A DNA stretch of 64,000 nucleotides from Synanceia verrucosa (lineage: Eukaryota; Chordata; Actinopteri; Perciformes; Synanceiidae): contig CM056551.1 in assembly GCA_029721515.1 (NCBI GenBank), positions 24,724,437-24,788,436 of the forward strand. Direction: 5' to 3'. The translations under genes were made by a program, and so were the position numbers. Shown here piece by piece: positions 1 to 11,690 of the stretch (positions within the stretch are counted from its first letter, which is position 1; each line of letters starts with the position of its first letter). Under the pieces are notes generated by a model. The model did not search any database. It was not told the origin of the DNA and worked only from the letters and a program-made list of their open reading frames with translations.

Positions 1-2099
1 ATACTGCTGTTATAAAACCAGTTCATCTAGCCGTTATCTCAAACAAAAAGATTTGCCCCTGCGGTTTTAAATCCAGCTATTGATTGTACAAAATGTCTCG
101 AGAGCTGAAAGGTTTGTGATATGACTAAAATGTGCCCTCAGTGTCCTGTAACCTTTCGAGTGCATCTGCCTCCCGCTTACTCTGTCAATGATGATTTAAT
201 GGTTCTGATTACCCTTTTTCCAGAATGCCCCACGGTGTCAGACACAAGCTTTGGCTTGGGAGCAAGTGGGCTGCCTTTTTGTGTGGAAATGTGTGTGCTG
301 GTGTAACAGAGAGAGATAGAGAGAGAGGGAGAAAGTTCAAATCGATTTGCTTAGTTTGACAAACTCATACCACTGGACTCCAGTGTATGAATTGACATTT
401 AGCAGTTGAGTACTTCTATTTTCTTTACTGCTCTGTTTACGAGTGTTTCAATTAAGTGAGTTGTATTTCTTAAAGTGATGTCCTGTTCACAGGGGCGTGA
501 TGAAGAAACAGTAACTGGGGCAGCTGTGCATTGGATTAGATCCATTCTCTGATGAAATAAGTTAATTTCTCGGGCTTTTGCTGTTACCAGCTCCCCAGCA
601 AATAAACATCAAACTGCTGGGATTTCTTCGCATTGCATCAATGATGATGCAGAGTTTCTGACAGCTACAATAGTATCAAAGGGCAAGTGTTCGTTTATGT
701 TCCGGCAGCAAATCCATTATTTCCTCCATGTGTTGTGCTTTTTTGTGTGTATGTAGGTGGAGACATTTATTTATGGATCACTGTACAAGTCAATCAAAGG
801 GACAGGTGCGCTGCAGGTCTTGGCCTACTTCCGAGGCACATGACTAATTCAATGTTCACGTTGCCATATAACGAGCAAAGAAAAAGCAATGAAAAGTTTT
901 CAGGGAATAGCATGTCACTGAAGAAATAAAATGTAGAAAAAGAAATATCACACCTGGTTATCACTTCATTCTCTCAGGTATTCTTCTCAGTTCCTCACAG
1001 TCAACCTTGACTGGGTTAAATCTACCTCTCATTCCTTTCCCGCCTGTCTCAAACTCCCACTCCTAGCCTATTTTTTTTCTCACCATTTGTTTTTCAGCAA
1101 TGCTCGGTTATTCCTGCTGGTCTCTCTTATGCTCAGTGCAATTAACCATAAGTACCTCTGTGATGGCTGTCACATACCTGCATATATGAGGAACAGATCC
1201 ACTCCCTCGGCCTGACGAAATGAAATAGTTGCAATAAAAATGTCACATTTCCTCATATTCACGTTAGCCTAAAAATAAGTGCATTTGCTAAATTGGTGCT
1301 TGTGTGTGTATACAGATGTGTGTTTGCACGTTGGTAGGTTTGGGGTAAGGAGAATTAAAAAAAAAAAGAAAAAAAAAAGACATCACCAGGTTAAAACGTT
1401 GCCACCTGTATGACAAGATTAAAGATCAACCTCTTAGATCAAAGACACAAGCTTTGCAAAAATTGTGACAGATATTCCAGAAAATTCTGAAATATACATA
1501 AAACGTTCCTCCCCTCCAATATCAATCCTTCAATCAGCAGATGTTCTCTGGATAATTTATCCCATGGCATCAGTATTGTGAATAAAAGAATATCTACTCT
1601 GCTATTTTACTTGATGAGTGTTGCAGGAGTAAAGCTGCCATAGATGCAAAAATCCCTTAGATTTTTGGATTTAGGGTTTGAAGATATGAAGGTTATACTT
1701 GATCCGATCAACTGAATAGAGACAGGAGTGGTGATGAATATGTATGAATATACATTTTATATATATATATGATGGTTAATCTAATTTTAACAGCGTGTGT
1801 TATTGCTAGTTACGACTGCATTAGTTTCCTTGATTTTTTTGAATGGAGTTCTGCTTCATGACCTGCTTTAATCTTCTTTAGCTGTTAGTCATTTGGGCCG
1901 CGGTCCGTCCATGTGCTGTCAACTTGTCATGCTTTTCCTCTGGTCTGTCATCAGACCTGGTGCATCCTGAAAGGAACTGCTGGCTATGTGTCTTTTCATT
2001 ATGTATGTTTTTCTTTTTTAACATCATGAACTTTTCATGACTTGTATTGAAAATAATGTTAGTATGCTCCCCAAGTTCACAGGAGATAAAAATGTTTTT

Positions 2100-2130
<31 letters not shown>

Positions 2131-2558
2131 ACTTCTGTTTACCTCAGAGAAGATGGGGAGAAAAACCATGACTGCTTCTTATAATCTGGATGATGGGAAA
2201 CCAACAGGGAGCTCAACATCATAATGAAGCCATTACTGAGAGCAGATCATATCTGAAACTGACATGATTTGGATTTTAGAGTCTGACTTTTCCCTTGATG
2301 AAGGCCAAGAAACTGCCTCCGTCTCTCACTCTGATGTCATCAGCACTTTTACCTGCGTCTGCTGGTTTTCAACAATGAAAACACACACTTCACACTAAAG
2401 GAATCAAACTAGAGCTGCCAACAGATATTCTACATTTGAATATTTATTTGAATAAAAAAAATGAAAATAAATATTGTACAGTGTGGCATCAATCACACTG
2501 AATATCTACTTTTGCATATAAAAATATAATGTGTTTTTTTTTCCTCTGCTTCCCCCCC
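1..2558. other. Non-coding, no gene recognised
   Basis: No supported coding exon. Minor features are an A-rich tract at 1358-1379, a short TA run near 1757-1770 and a run of 24 T at 2107-2130. Short frames here have no recognisable similarity. Confidence 0.6.
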
Positions 2559-2824
2559 TTAACTCTTTCAGTGCCACTGACATAATACAACATCAAAGTG
2601 TTTTTCGGCAGCGGGTCGCCGATTGCGGTCTCCTGCAACCTGAGTAATTTTGGGGAGAGACGATCGGAGCACAAAGAGATGGTATATGCCACAGAGATCA
2701 GAGCATGAAGTGGAGGCGATGGAGAGCAAAACGGACAGATTCTGCACAAAAAGTAGGGATTATGGTGGGAGTGGCCTCTACTCTACCTCTAATAAAACAA
2801 GAATGGAACAAGGTAAAAACAAAC
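2559..2824 (-). mobile_element. MITE copy A (right end and centre), piggyBac-like
   Basis: The low-coordinate edge is TTAACTCTTTCAGTGCCA, matching the terminal inverted repeat of the full copy at 40.3 kb. The central sequence follows in inverse orientation (GAGTAATTTTGGGG, CACAGAGATCAGAGCATGAAG, GAGAGCAAAACGGACAG, CTAATAAAACAAGAATGG). Similarity stops after AAAAACAAAC near 2824, where unrelated promoter-like sequence begins. Confidence 0.75.
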
Positions 2825-3029
2825 TTTGAATGCATTCATAGCATTTAAGTGAACCCATGATGCATCATCAACAGAGGGTTTTGATTTGTCACTAAATAAA
2901 AACAAGGCCATACAAAAGCGGCTGTCACAGCAAGGAAAACAACAATCACAGATCGCATCATCGACTACCAGCGAGCATTTGCACTCATACAAATCATTAT
3001 TTACCTGCGCCAAGCTATGCTACAACATC

Positions 3030-3110
3030 TGCTGCCGCCATATTCCACACACACATTTTCTTTGTTTATTTTACCACGTGACCCGGATGAACCTGCTGAC
3101 GTCTACTTTG
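3030..3110 (-). promoter_or_regulatory. Promoter-like cluster (YY1, E-box, CRE motifs)
   Basis: On the minus strand TGACGTC-type (3097-3103), CACGTG (3075-3080) and AATATGGCGGC (3034-3044, YY1-like) occur in that order. The ATG inside the YY1 motif opens MAAADVVA and then a stop, and GCGCAG/GTAAAT downstream looks like a splice donor. It resembles a broken first exon of a gene or autonomous transposon fused to MITE copy A. It is inferred from motifs only. Confidence 0.35.
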
Positions 3111-5005
3111 TCGTCATGGTTTGCTTAGAAAAAACAAGTTTTAGCCTGAAAACACCAAAAGAGGTAATCTTAACCAGTGTTCGACATTAACACGCACGCA
3201 TGAGGGGTGGCCATCTTAACACCTAATTCCACAGTGGTTAAACAAAATAGTCATCTTTCTCCATCTTCCCACATCGCTACCTTCCAAACCCCCTGAGGCA
3301 CCTGACTTCCTTCCCATCTTCCTTTATTCCAGATTATGACCTCAGGGGAGACGGAGGGATCACATACTCCTGCTTCGCTTGCATTTTGGCTGCAGCAGCT
3401 CGGGTGTCTTATCTGTTACATTTTTATTGAATGGATTCAAGTTTCTTCATCCCCTCGGGCTGCAGAGGGCACACCCGCTCGCTGGCGTTAGTGAGGTTTT
3501 TGTGCTGACTGAATGAACATGTGAGATCCCTTATAGCGGCAGGGATGACATGTAGACCCCTCGCCACACTCACTGCTGTGCATTTAAAAACACATAACTG
3601 AAAAATGCACACGGACACATTTTGCCACAGGCCCTCTGCTCCTCTGACTGACAGCTGAGGACAAGCAGAGCGGACAGTGCTGAGATACAGAATTGCTGCA
3701 GGTGATGGTTTAGATCATAACAGTACAGCAACTTCGCGAATCCCAGGGCGGACTCCCTCAGGTCCCATACAATCTCTCTGGTGTGACTGCCCATCATATG
3801 CAGCGATAGCAAAGACATTCACAACCTCAATTTTAGTGCTGCGTGTGACAAACCAAGTATCACTTCATCTAGAAGCCAGCAACTGCTTTAAACCTGGTGA
3901 ACTCACAATGATAATTAAGCCTCTTAACTCACATGATTGGATCCTTTAAATGTTTCATTGGACCTGAAACACTTCCTGCTCTCCTCACTCTCACTAACTT
4001 CTTGACTAAGTCATAACATAATGAGACGGCATATGATCCAGTGCATAAGGTGAGGTACTTTGCTCTGGAGCCATTTCCTCTTGGCAGATATTGATGCACA
4101 CACTTTGCTTCACATTAACCTTAACCTTCATCCTTACATTACAATGTTAATGGTTGGATAAAGCAAAGACATAAAGGAGTTATAGTATCCCATAAGCAGA
4201 GAGCTTCTCCTGCATGTACTTTACTGTAGAAATTATTTTTCAGGTGATAATGTGTATATATTATCCTAGCAAATGATGAAGATGCAGTTGTTGTTTTTGG
4301 TGTACATTAAGAAGAAGTCATTTGAAGAACACGAAGGATTCTGCATGTTGTAAGTCTAGTAAAGATGTGAAAACTCTCCCCCTTCCCACTGCAGTCAAGT
4401 GACCTTTCTCAGGGTGCACTGCAAGGTACAGACATCATTATGTCTAATAGTATAACTACCACAGTTAAAATGTCTTGCTAACGACTAAACTGTGCAGGAG
4501 CATGTGCGCTAACGCTCGGAGCACTGCACTTAAATTAATCAACACAGACGTGACTAAATGGACCATGATGCAGTTTCCTCCAAACAGGAGTACAAACAAA
4601 CCTACAGTACAAAAACCCTTCCAGCTGCTGACTTAATCTGATTTGGCAGATCAGAGAGAAGAAAATGAGAAGCAAGGGGAATAATCACATTACTAATTCC
4701 AACATGACACCCAGACAACGCAGGTGAGAACTCACACATGGAAATATGATAATAAAAATCTGAGTCCATGACAGCGACATGTACTGAACACCAGGATGTA
4801 CTGCAAATGGTAACTATACAAAGATTATATATTGTAATAGTGATTACTTTGGTCATCAAAGCCAAGCATTGAAGTCAAACACTATCTCCACGCACACATT
4901 CACATACTGACATAAACACACAGTCACAACCTTCATTTCATGCTCTCTATAGTGTTAGCATTGATCTGAAATATGGTTGAGATCTGTCAGTATTTACAGT
5001 TGTTT
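3111..5005. other. Non-coding, no gene recognised
   Basis: Unique-looking sequence with only short, mutually overlapping frames on both strands near 3.4-3.95 kb, none recognisable and none with a convincing splice context. Confidence 0.55.
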
Positions 5006-5065
5006 TATAGATAGATAGATAGATAGATAGATACTGTAGATAGATAGATAGATAGATAGATACTG

Positions 5066-5098
<33 letters not shown>
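5006..5098 (+). repeat. Compound (GATA)n microsatellite
   Basis: Three blocks of GATA repeats are separated by two identical interruptions reading ATACTGTA, giving a higher-order periodic structure. The Ile-Tyr-Leu-Ser reading frame across its reverse strand is an artefact of the repeat. Confidence 0.95.
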
Positions 5099-6759
5099 TT
5101 CTCACAGAGAAATTCAAAGTTCCAGCAGCTTGCAAGATGGAAACACACAGGGGCATGCAGGGTTCAGGAAGATACAAAAAAAATACCAAAATATATACTA
5201 TAATACCATAATATGCAAATTGTGATAAAATCCGAGAGATTAATGTAATGTGCAAATTATGGTAAAATATGAGATAATACAAGGTGCACTTAATGATAAA
5301 CTATGATAGTGTTGTGGAAATATTCTGTCAGGATGGTCTAATATCCACAGGGTTCTTTAATTACACAAGGAATGAGTAACTTCACTGATTCAGTTGCCCA
5401 AAAGAGTTGCTTTTAATATCTGTCTGCAGAACAGAGATGAGAATTCAGACACACAGCACAGAGCTTTGCGAGTGAATGCCCATACTGAATGTAAGGAAAA
5501 ACAATATTTATGCACACAAGCAATACCGTCATAGTGATAAACGAACATGCTGTATGTTTTACTGTAGACAGAGTCCACAAGTCTATCAGGCCTGATGGCG
5601 AGGAAAAGACACACACTGTTCTCTGTGAAAACTAAAACAAGATAACTTCCAGCGACATCATCATGAGTTCAGACATAACAGCTTATACAATCAGCTAAAT
5701 TTCCATCACAATAGATAAAAACAGAAATACAAAGATCTGACAGTGTAATTGCAAAATGACAGTGTGTAACATACAGTTGTGCACTACATACTTTTTAACA
5801 CACTGAATGCAATTTCTTGATTCCATACTTACATACTTTTACATGGATAAGCATTCGAACACATAACTCTTACTTGGAACTGTGTTTTCTAAATCACGGT
5901 ATTAGTACTTAAGAGACCCGAGTACTTCTTCGTCTGCTAGTATAAATCAGTGACACTGCCTCAGTGTGTCTCAGCCTGCTGGCACTTCATCAGTAGTGAG
6001 TGAGTCAAACCTCTCATTGTCTCTCCGTCCCAGCAGCTATACACTGCTTTATTTTGGAACAAGGTAAAGGGGACAGCTAAATGCATCGCTTTGTAAATTT
6101 TTCCACCATGTGCATCGTATGCTCTACACCGCTATGTACACATTTATGGTGTTTAATTAATCCCAAACCACACATAAAAAACAGGCGCATGCACAGAGTG
6201 ATATAAAAATGTATAAATCATCCTTGCACGGGAGCATTTCTGCTCCATGGGAGTAATTGTGGTGGCTGATATCTCCGTCTCATGCACTTCCATGTAAATT
6301 TGAACTCACACACTCAAATGAGTACATATGCGATCATTTTGGTTCAAGTCTAGAGCCTCGTTGGAGGAAGTGTAACATTAATGGCAGCAGTGCTGTTCAG
6401 TATCTTGCAGTTTAGAGGGTCTAGCTTCAACAGCACTATGTTGACCTCTTGGCTAATGATGCACCACTTAATGTTTGGACGGCTGGTACAGTGCATCGTG
6501 ACGGTGCATAAATGCCCATTTGACTATCTCTTAACGATTACTAATTATCCCAAAGGAAGCAATTAAACTGGGAGAAAAAAATACGTGTCTCTCTACCAGA
6601 GTGGGTAATTACCATACTTAATATTTTCCCCAATATCAGACACAGTTGGCAGCACAACCCCAAAGGCAGACTGGAGCTTTATTCTCACAATAAAACATCA
6701 CAATGCAGAGACTATCTATTATGTGCTGAGCTATCATTTCCTGGAAGAAGCTTGGCCAG
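5099..6759. other. Non-coding, no gene recognised
   Basis: AT-rich unique-looking sequence with no supported exon, RNA gene or transposon end. Confidence 0.55.
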
Positions 6760-7060
6760 ACACATTGAAGGCTGTAAGGAAATACGGCTGGATTTTCTCC
6801 CCATTACTTTCATTTAGAACCTGTACATTGTGCCTCATTTTAGTAATTCATCTCAGCGTTGCCCAATTACAGTGCAGGGAACTATGGAAAGAGATTTGAT
6901 GAGGTCTGAGAAACCCTCCTGGGATAACTCACTCTACACCTCTGTACTTTTGCCTCCTCTCCTTTCCTGAATTAAAGTAATTTTCTTATTCATTTGGCCC
7001 ATTGAAAGATTTTATGAGACCCCAGGCTGCTTAGGGACATTACATGAGCAACATGCTTTT
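6760..7060. promoter_or_regulatory. Candidate conserved non-coding element
   Basis: The stretch is unique-looking and free of repeats. It contains many homeodomain-type words (TAATT, ATTA, CAATTA) interspersed with CCCATTGAAAG and GACATTACATGAGC. It resembles vertebrate developmental enhancers in texture only; conservation cannot be tested here. Confidence 0.25.
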
Positions 7061-7161
7061 CACTCCGACACTTACCCTTTTCTGTGTTCAAAGCAAGCAT
7101 TAACAATAGCGGTGCAGAAGTCAAGCTGTATGGTTTAACATGTGAAAACTATGTTTATGAT

Positions 7162-7480
7162 TAGGGATGTACCAAGTATTAGCATAAATATCAGTATCGG
7201 CCAATGTTTGTCATTTTAAAACATATTGGCATCAGTCCAATGAGTAAAATTGAGCCAATATCAACAACTGATGTTTATATCCGTTGCTGTTTGTTTGGGC
7301 ACTGAAAGTGTCAGTGAAGCAAACGCATCACGGAATTCACGGGTCATCACGGGTGTTAAACTGAGGAGGCCAAAAAATGTCAGGGCTACGGTTGTTTTTC
7401 ACAAAGTCCTAATTTATGATAAGGTGACCAGATGTCCCAATTTCCGTGACAGTCACCGTTTCAGATGACCAGTCCCTGGT
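7162..7480 (+). mobile_element. Possible hAT-like fragment
   Basis: It starts TAGGGATGTACCAAGTATTA and is followed by repeated ATCAGTATCGG-like words, the layout of fish hAT ends. A second segment, GGTGACCAGATGTCCCAATT at about 7423-7442, resembles another common repeat. No second terminus or target duplication was found, so the boundaries are approximate. Confidence 0.4.
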
Positions 7481-7645
7481 TAAAGCTGTCCCCGAAAAAA
7501 TTCCCTGACTTCAGCGTTTTATGTCTCAGAAAAAAAATAAAATAAAATATTGCATGTTTACTAGAACAATGGTTATTACGATAGCCGGGCAGGAAGCAGA
7601 AAGCCTGAGGGAGTATGTTGAGCACAGACTAGAACAACAGGGTCT

Positions 7646-7844
7646 GCTGTGAGTAATTTTGGGGCTTCTGGGATTTGTAGTTGGGACATAAAGAGATGTT
7701 ATACGCCACAGAGATCAAAGCAGGAAGTGGAAACGATCGCGATTAGAGAGCAAAACAAACAGAATCTGGACAAAAAGTGGTGATTTTGGTGAAAGTGCTA
7801 CTCTACCTCTGATAAAACAAGAATGGAACAAAGTAAAAACAAAC
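7646..7844 (-). mobile_element. MITE copy B (central part), piggyBac-like
   Basis: It is an inverse-orientation match to the interior of the full copy: GAGTAATTTTGGGGCTTCTG, GGGACATAAAGAGATGTTAT, GATCAAAGCAGGAAGTGG, CAAAAAGTGGTGATTTTGG and GATAAAACAAGAATGGAAC. Both terminal repeats are absent. Like copy A, it stops after AAAAACAAAC, so the two share a subfamily boundary. Confidence 0.75.
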
Positions 7845-8129
7845 ATTTAACTAAAAAATTGTGTGTTGAATTGTCGTGGGCGGGGCTTGAGGAATGTCAG
7901 TCTGAGTAAGAAATATATGTTTAAATGCAAAAAAGAAAAAAAAAATCAGAGTGTAATTTTTCATGTTTTTACTGAACAATTCATTGTTCTCACACACCAA
8001 CAAGTGTGTTAAAAAGTCTTTACATCAATGTCTGACCATGACAAGCTGTTTCTGTCTAGTACACATTATTTTAGCATTTACTGACTAATGTTTATGCAGA
8101 GAAGATCATTTTCAGAGAATGTTTAGAGA

Positions 8130-8195
8130 GAAGCCCCAAAATTACTCACAGGCTGTGTGAGAGTGCTCTTTTGGCCCTGCTGCTGAAAAAAGAAG

Positions 8196-8267
<72 letters not shown>

Positions 8268-8292
8268 CTATGGCACTCAAAGAGTCAATTAA
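8130..8292 (+). mobile_element. MITE copy C (right end), interrupted by an AT microsatellite
   Basis: It starts GAAGCCCCAAAATTACTCAC, as in the full copy, and ends TGGCACTCAAAGAGTCAATTAA, matching the right terminal repeat and TTAA. Between them, where the full copy has only TATATAC, this copy carries an alternating TA tract of more than 50 bases (8206-8262). Copies B and C point in opposite directions and may be pieces of one rearranged insertion. Confidence 0.72.
8206..8262 (+). repeat. (TA)n microsatellite
   Basis: This nearly pure alternating TA tract sits inside MITE copy C, preceded by CATACATACA and followed by CACACATC. Confidence 0.95.
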
Positions 8293-8784
8293 ATACAGGC
8301 AGATATTAGGCAGCATACAACTGCTTCTTTGTGAATCGGGAGTCAAAGCATTTGGGTTCAGCAGCAGGAACTCCGACTTTGAGCACTGCTCCACTTATTC
8401 TAGCAGGAGGACAGAAATTTGCCAAGTCCAATTTGTCCGGCAGCGAAAGGTCACAAATAATAGATGTCAGCTCTGAGAGAGCTGAATTTTCCAACCCATT
8501 CCTTTTTGTTTTTCCACTGTCTGCATGCATGTGGCAGGTACCTTTATAAAGTCAAGGACAGTAGCAGCACAGGTACAGTATGTCACAAAAGAATCAAAGG
8601 TGAGTAGAAAGGAAATAGCAAACTTTAGCATATCATGAAAATAGAGCAGAGCTTTTCAGTAAAGAAGGGAAGACAGCAACGAGGAAGTCTAGATTGCACA
8701 ACTTGTATGAGGTCCTCATGTGACCTCTATTTTAATTAGTTCAGTGATTACATCCTTAATTATTAGTATTCCTCAGAGGTAGAG

Positions 8785-8891
8785 TATATATATATATATA
8801 TATATATATGAATATATATATACATATGTACATATACATATAGATGTATATCATATATGTCATATATATCTATATATACACACACACACAT

Positions 8892-8954
<63 letters not shown>

Positions 8955-8956
8955 TG
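8785..8956 (+). repeat. Compound AT/CA/GA microsatellite
   Basis: A TA tract (8785-8809) is followed by imperfect ATATAC/ATATGT sequence, a short CA run, a second long TA tract (8899-8936) and a GA tract (8936-8953). It abuts the left target duplication of the hAT element. Confidence 0.93.
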
Positions 8957-8959
8957 CAC

Positions 8960-9663
8960 TAGGACGGGGTATCGATTCAGATTTTCCAGATCGATTTGTT
9001 TCGATATTTCAGGGTCCTGATTCGATTCGATTCACGATTTGATCAGATCCAATTCGATTCGATATCACTTCAGTCAGGGATATTTCAGTTAAAATAAATG
9101 CTCCGTTATTTTCTGTCGAGTGTGTTTCTGGGTGATGTCTTTCCAAATGGTTGTGAAGATTCGTATTGCCGCTGTATTTTATCTTCCCGTTGCATATTTT
9201 GCACACTACTTGTTTTTTGTCCAACTCGTCATTTTCTTCCAACTTCTTAAATGCGAAATGCATCCAAACATCAGCTTTTAAACTCGTCAGTGGTGCCTGG
9301 GGAGGAGGACTCGCTTCCGCCATGTTTGTTTGACTGCTGGCAGTAACATCTCACGAGATCTTGTTCATTGGAAAGCTGTGGAAAGCAGCACTAAACGCTG
9401 ATCACGCAAGACTTCTTCTTCCTCTTTGGTTTCGGCAGACTAGCTATGTAGACTAGATGTATGTATGGCAATTGATGCCCTCACGTAAGACTGGCAGGCG
9501 GGTAATACTTCAGGCTGCTTCTCCATATATCCAATGATAAAAAAAAAAAATATGCAAGTTAAAGGTCGATCTTTGGATTTTATGAATCGATTATCAACCA
9601 TTTAAATGGAGATCGATTAAAATTTTACTGAATAGATTTTTTTTTTTTTTTAACCCAGCCCTA
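8960..9663 (-). mobile_element. hAT-superfamily element, internally deleted, with 8-bp target duplication
   Basis: The 704-bp element is bounded by TAGGACGGGGTATCGATTCA at the left and the inverse of TAGGGCTGGGTTA at the right, an imperfect terminal inverted repeat of the hAT type. The flanks are AGATGCAC (8952-8959) and ATATGCAC (9664-9671), an 8-bp duplication with one mismatch, the length expected for hAT. Subterminal sequence is rich in CGATTCGATT repeats. The transcript direction is minus. Only the N-terminal BED zinc finger of the transposase remains; no RNase H-like catalytic domain is present. Confidence 0.85.
9009..9323 (-). pseudogene. BED-type zinc finger remnant of a hAT transposase
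   Basis: This open frame of 104 residues starts MAEASPPPQAPLTSLKADVW. It shows the BED-finger pattern: an aromatic start (VWMHFAFKKLE), CKIC at about residues 41-44, then NTNLHNHLERHH carrying the His ligands. The family binds DNA, and in the full-length protein this finger precedes the hAT catalytic and dimerisation regions. After about residue 85 the sequence runs into subterminal repeat (translated as NRIGSDQIVNRIES), so the frame ends inside non-coding transposon sequence. It is a truncated transposase rather than a host ZBED gene. Confidence 0.8.
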
Positions 9664-9668
9664 ATATG

Positions 9669-9674
9669 CACGCA

Positions 9675-9706
<32 letters not shown>

Positions 9707-9711
9707 TACAG
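9669..9711 (+). repeat. (CA)n microsatellite
   Basis: This CA tract with two CATA interruptions starts at the right target duplication of the hAT element, so the transposon is bracketed by microsatellites on both sides. Confidence 0.9.
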
Positions 9712-11554
9712 TAGTTATTGAACTGGAGTGGGGTTGTCAGACGCTTGCTCACACAGATTTAAGATCCTCAGGGGTCATCTCTCACTTCTTTCCCAACGTT
9801 CCCTTGATGGACAACAGAGATCAATGATGCGACGATTCCTAGTGCACACATGTACTGTATGAACACACGAGCATGTGCGCACAATGCACTTATTTAATGT
9901 ACAACTCTTAACACTTCTGTGGAGCATGTCAGGTGTGAACGCTCTGCAGCTAAATTAACACAAACACATTCATTGTATTTTCAGTGTTTGACTTGTTTGC
10001 AGCAGGTGTTTAGAGGATTATAGAAATCTAACACTGATTCCCCTCATGTGGGAACTGGGTAATGAAGATACAGATTCCTGTATTCCTGTATTTCAGTTAC
10101 CAGGGGACAAAGTGTTCAAACAATATCTGTAATTTAAAACCTGAAAAAAAACCAATTTGGTTTTGCAGGTTTTTTTTCTCAGTTGTAAACAAAACCTATT
10201 CATTAAAACTAAATCATGTGTCAGCTGCTGTTAAATTGTTATGCTGAGTATTAAAATGTGTCCTTGTTCCTTCAATAATAGAAATGTAAAAAAGAATGAA
10301 TATAAAACCCATTCCTTTGCACCTGTGGCAACTAGTTAACATGAGTGAGAAGACAATGAGTAGAAGTGCTGCTGGGTCTTTGTGGTAATCACATACAGGT
10401 TCCTTCAGGTGTACTGTGCTCATTTAATCTCAAGAGTGGCTCATTGCGTAGATGGGATAGTGAAAAAAGCATAAAATGCAAGTATCCTTCAAAAAATAAT
10501 CAAATGCACACTGTAGGGTTTGTGCAGAAGTGAAATGCCTCTATTTCACTTTGCAATAATTATTTTAAATCACCTTGAAGTTAAAATGAAGGACGTTCAT
10601 GCCTCTGTGCTTCACTAAAAACAACAGTTTGTAAAAGATAACCTGAGGTGAACACAGATCATGTTAAACATAACCTTAATACTGTCACCTGTGAGTTCAG
10701 TTCCAAACAAACGCTACATTATTGTTGTTGTCCATTTACTTTGGAAATAATTTAGATGCTAATGGAAAATGGATTGGGATTACTGTCTTTCTGGGGAAAA
10801 TTTGCCTGCAAATTAAAATGGTGTCGGGACTGAAGAAACACAAGAAATACTTATTTTGTCAGACAAAGCCAGCCTCATCTAAAATTGTTTGTTACTATCA
10901 TAAAACAAACCACCAAAAAATCCTGCTAAAACCCTAAATTCATAGGGGGAAACTTCTATCGCTGAGTTAAGAAAAATGCTACATCATGAGCTCTATCTGT
11001 TGATCGACTGTCAGATGTTGAGTAAAATTTACAATAATACTATTGTTAGCTATCCTGTTCCAATGGGAATTAAATCTGTGACTTTCATATGTTAGAGGCT
11101 GTGAATTCATCATCTGTTCAGACACTGAGAGCAGAATGTAAAACCAAAAAAAAAAAAACATCTATTCACATCAAAACAGGTGCATGTATCAAATAAATGA
11201 CTTACACAGAGCTCTTATCTAAAACAAAACAAAGCCTGCATACCGAGTCCCTTATCACGTTAGAAATAAGCATCATGTCGCTCAAATAAAAGCAAAAGAA
11301 AAAAAGACACAAAACTTACAAGAAGCAAAAACAAGACTTGTGAGCAGCCTGCAGACCGTCATAATAGTCAGATGAAGCGAAAACAAGCCCTGTCTGTGGT
11401 GCTGAGTCAACAAAAAACACATAACTCCAGTAAGACACAGAGCTGCACTGAGGCAGGCACTGAGCAACACAACAAGAACTACAGCCAGGAAGAAGTGACC
11501 CATAATTCAGCACAGAGCCACAGCATCAGCAAAGCAGAGCCACACAGTCAGCAC
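9712..11554. other. Non-coding, no gene recognised
   Basis: AT-rich sequence without recognisable elements. The region at 11.3-11.55 kb has overlapping frames on both strands rich in CAGCA/CACAG words, with no recognisable product. Confidence 0.55.
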
Positions 11555-11690
11555 CAGTGATGGGGTAGTAACTAAAAAAAAAAAAAAAAAAAAAAATGGC
11601 TCACACATTTTCAAAAGTAATCCCATACTTTACCATATTACACGACGCTGAGAGTAATTAGTTTTACTAGTTTACTTTTTGTAACATCAG
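11555..11690 (+). mobile_element. Possible hAT-like MITE end with poly(A) run
   Basis: It starts CAGTGATGGGGTAGTAACTA, which resembles hAT ends of the form CAGTGNTGGGNAGTAAC common in fish, followed by a run of 23 A (11574-11596) and AAAGTAATCCCATACTTTAC. The other terminus could not be located. Confidence 0.4.

Noticed and set aside
5006..5098. Regular repeats considered as a CRISPR-like array
   Set aside because: The repeats are a 4-bp microsatellite with two short interruptions; there are no unique spacers, and the DNA is vertebrate.
4947..5282. 111-codon minus-strand frame with repeated Ile-Tyr-Leu-Ser
   Set aside because: It is produced by the GATA microsatellite; its flanks show no domain or splice context.
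8146..8394. Reading frames with long Ile-Tyr runs here, at 8171-8476 and at 34536-34877
   Set aside because: They are translations of TA microsatellites on either strand, with no coding support outside the repeat.
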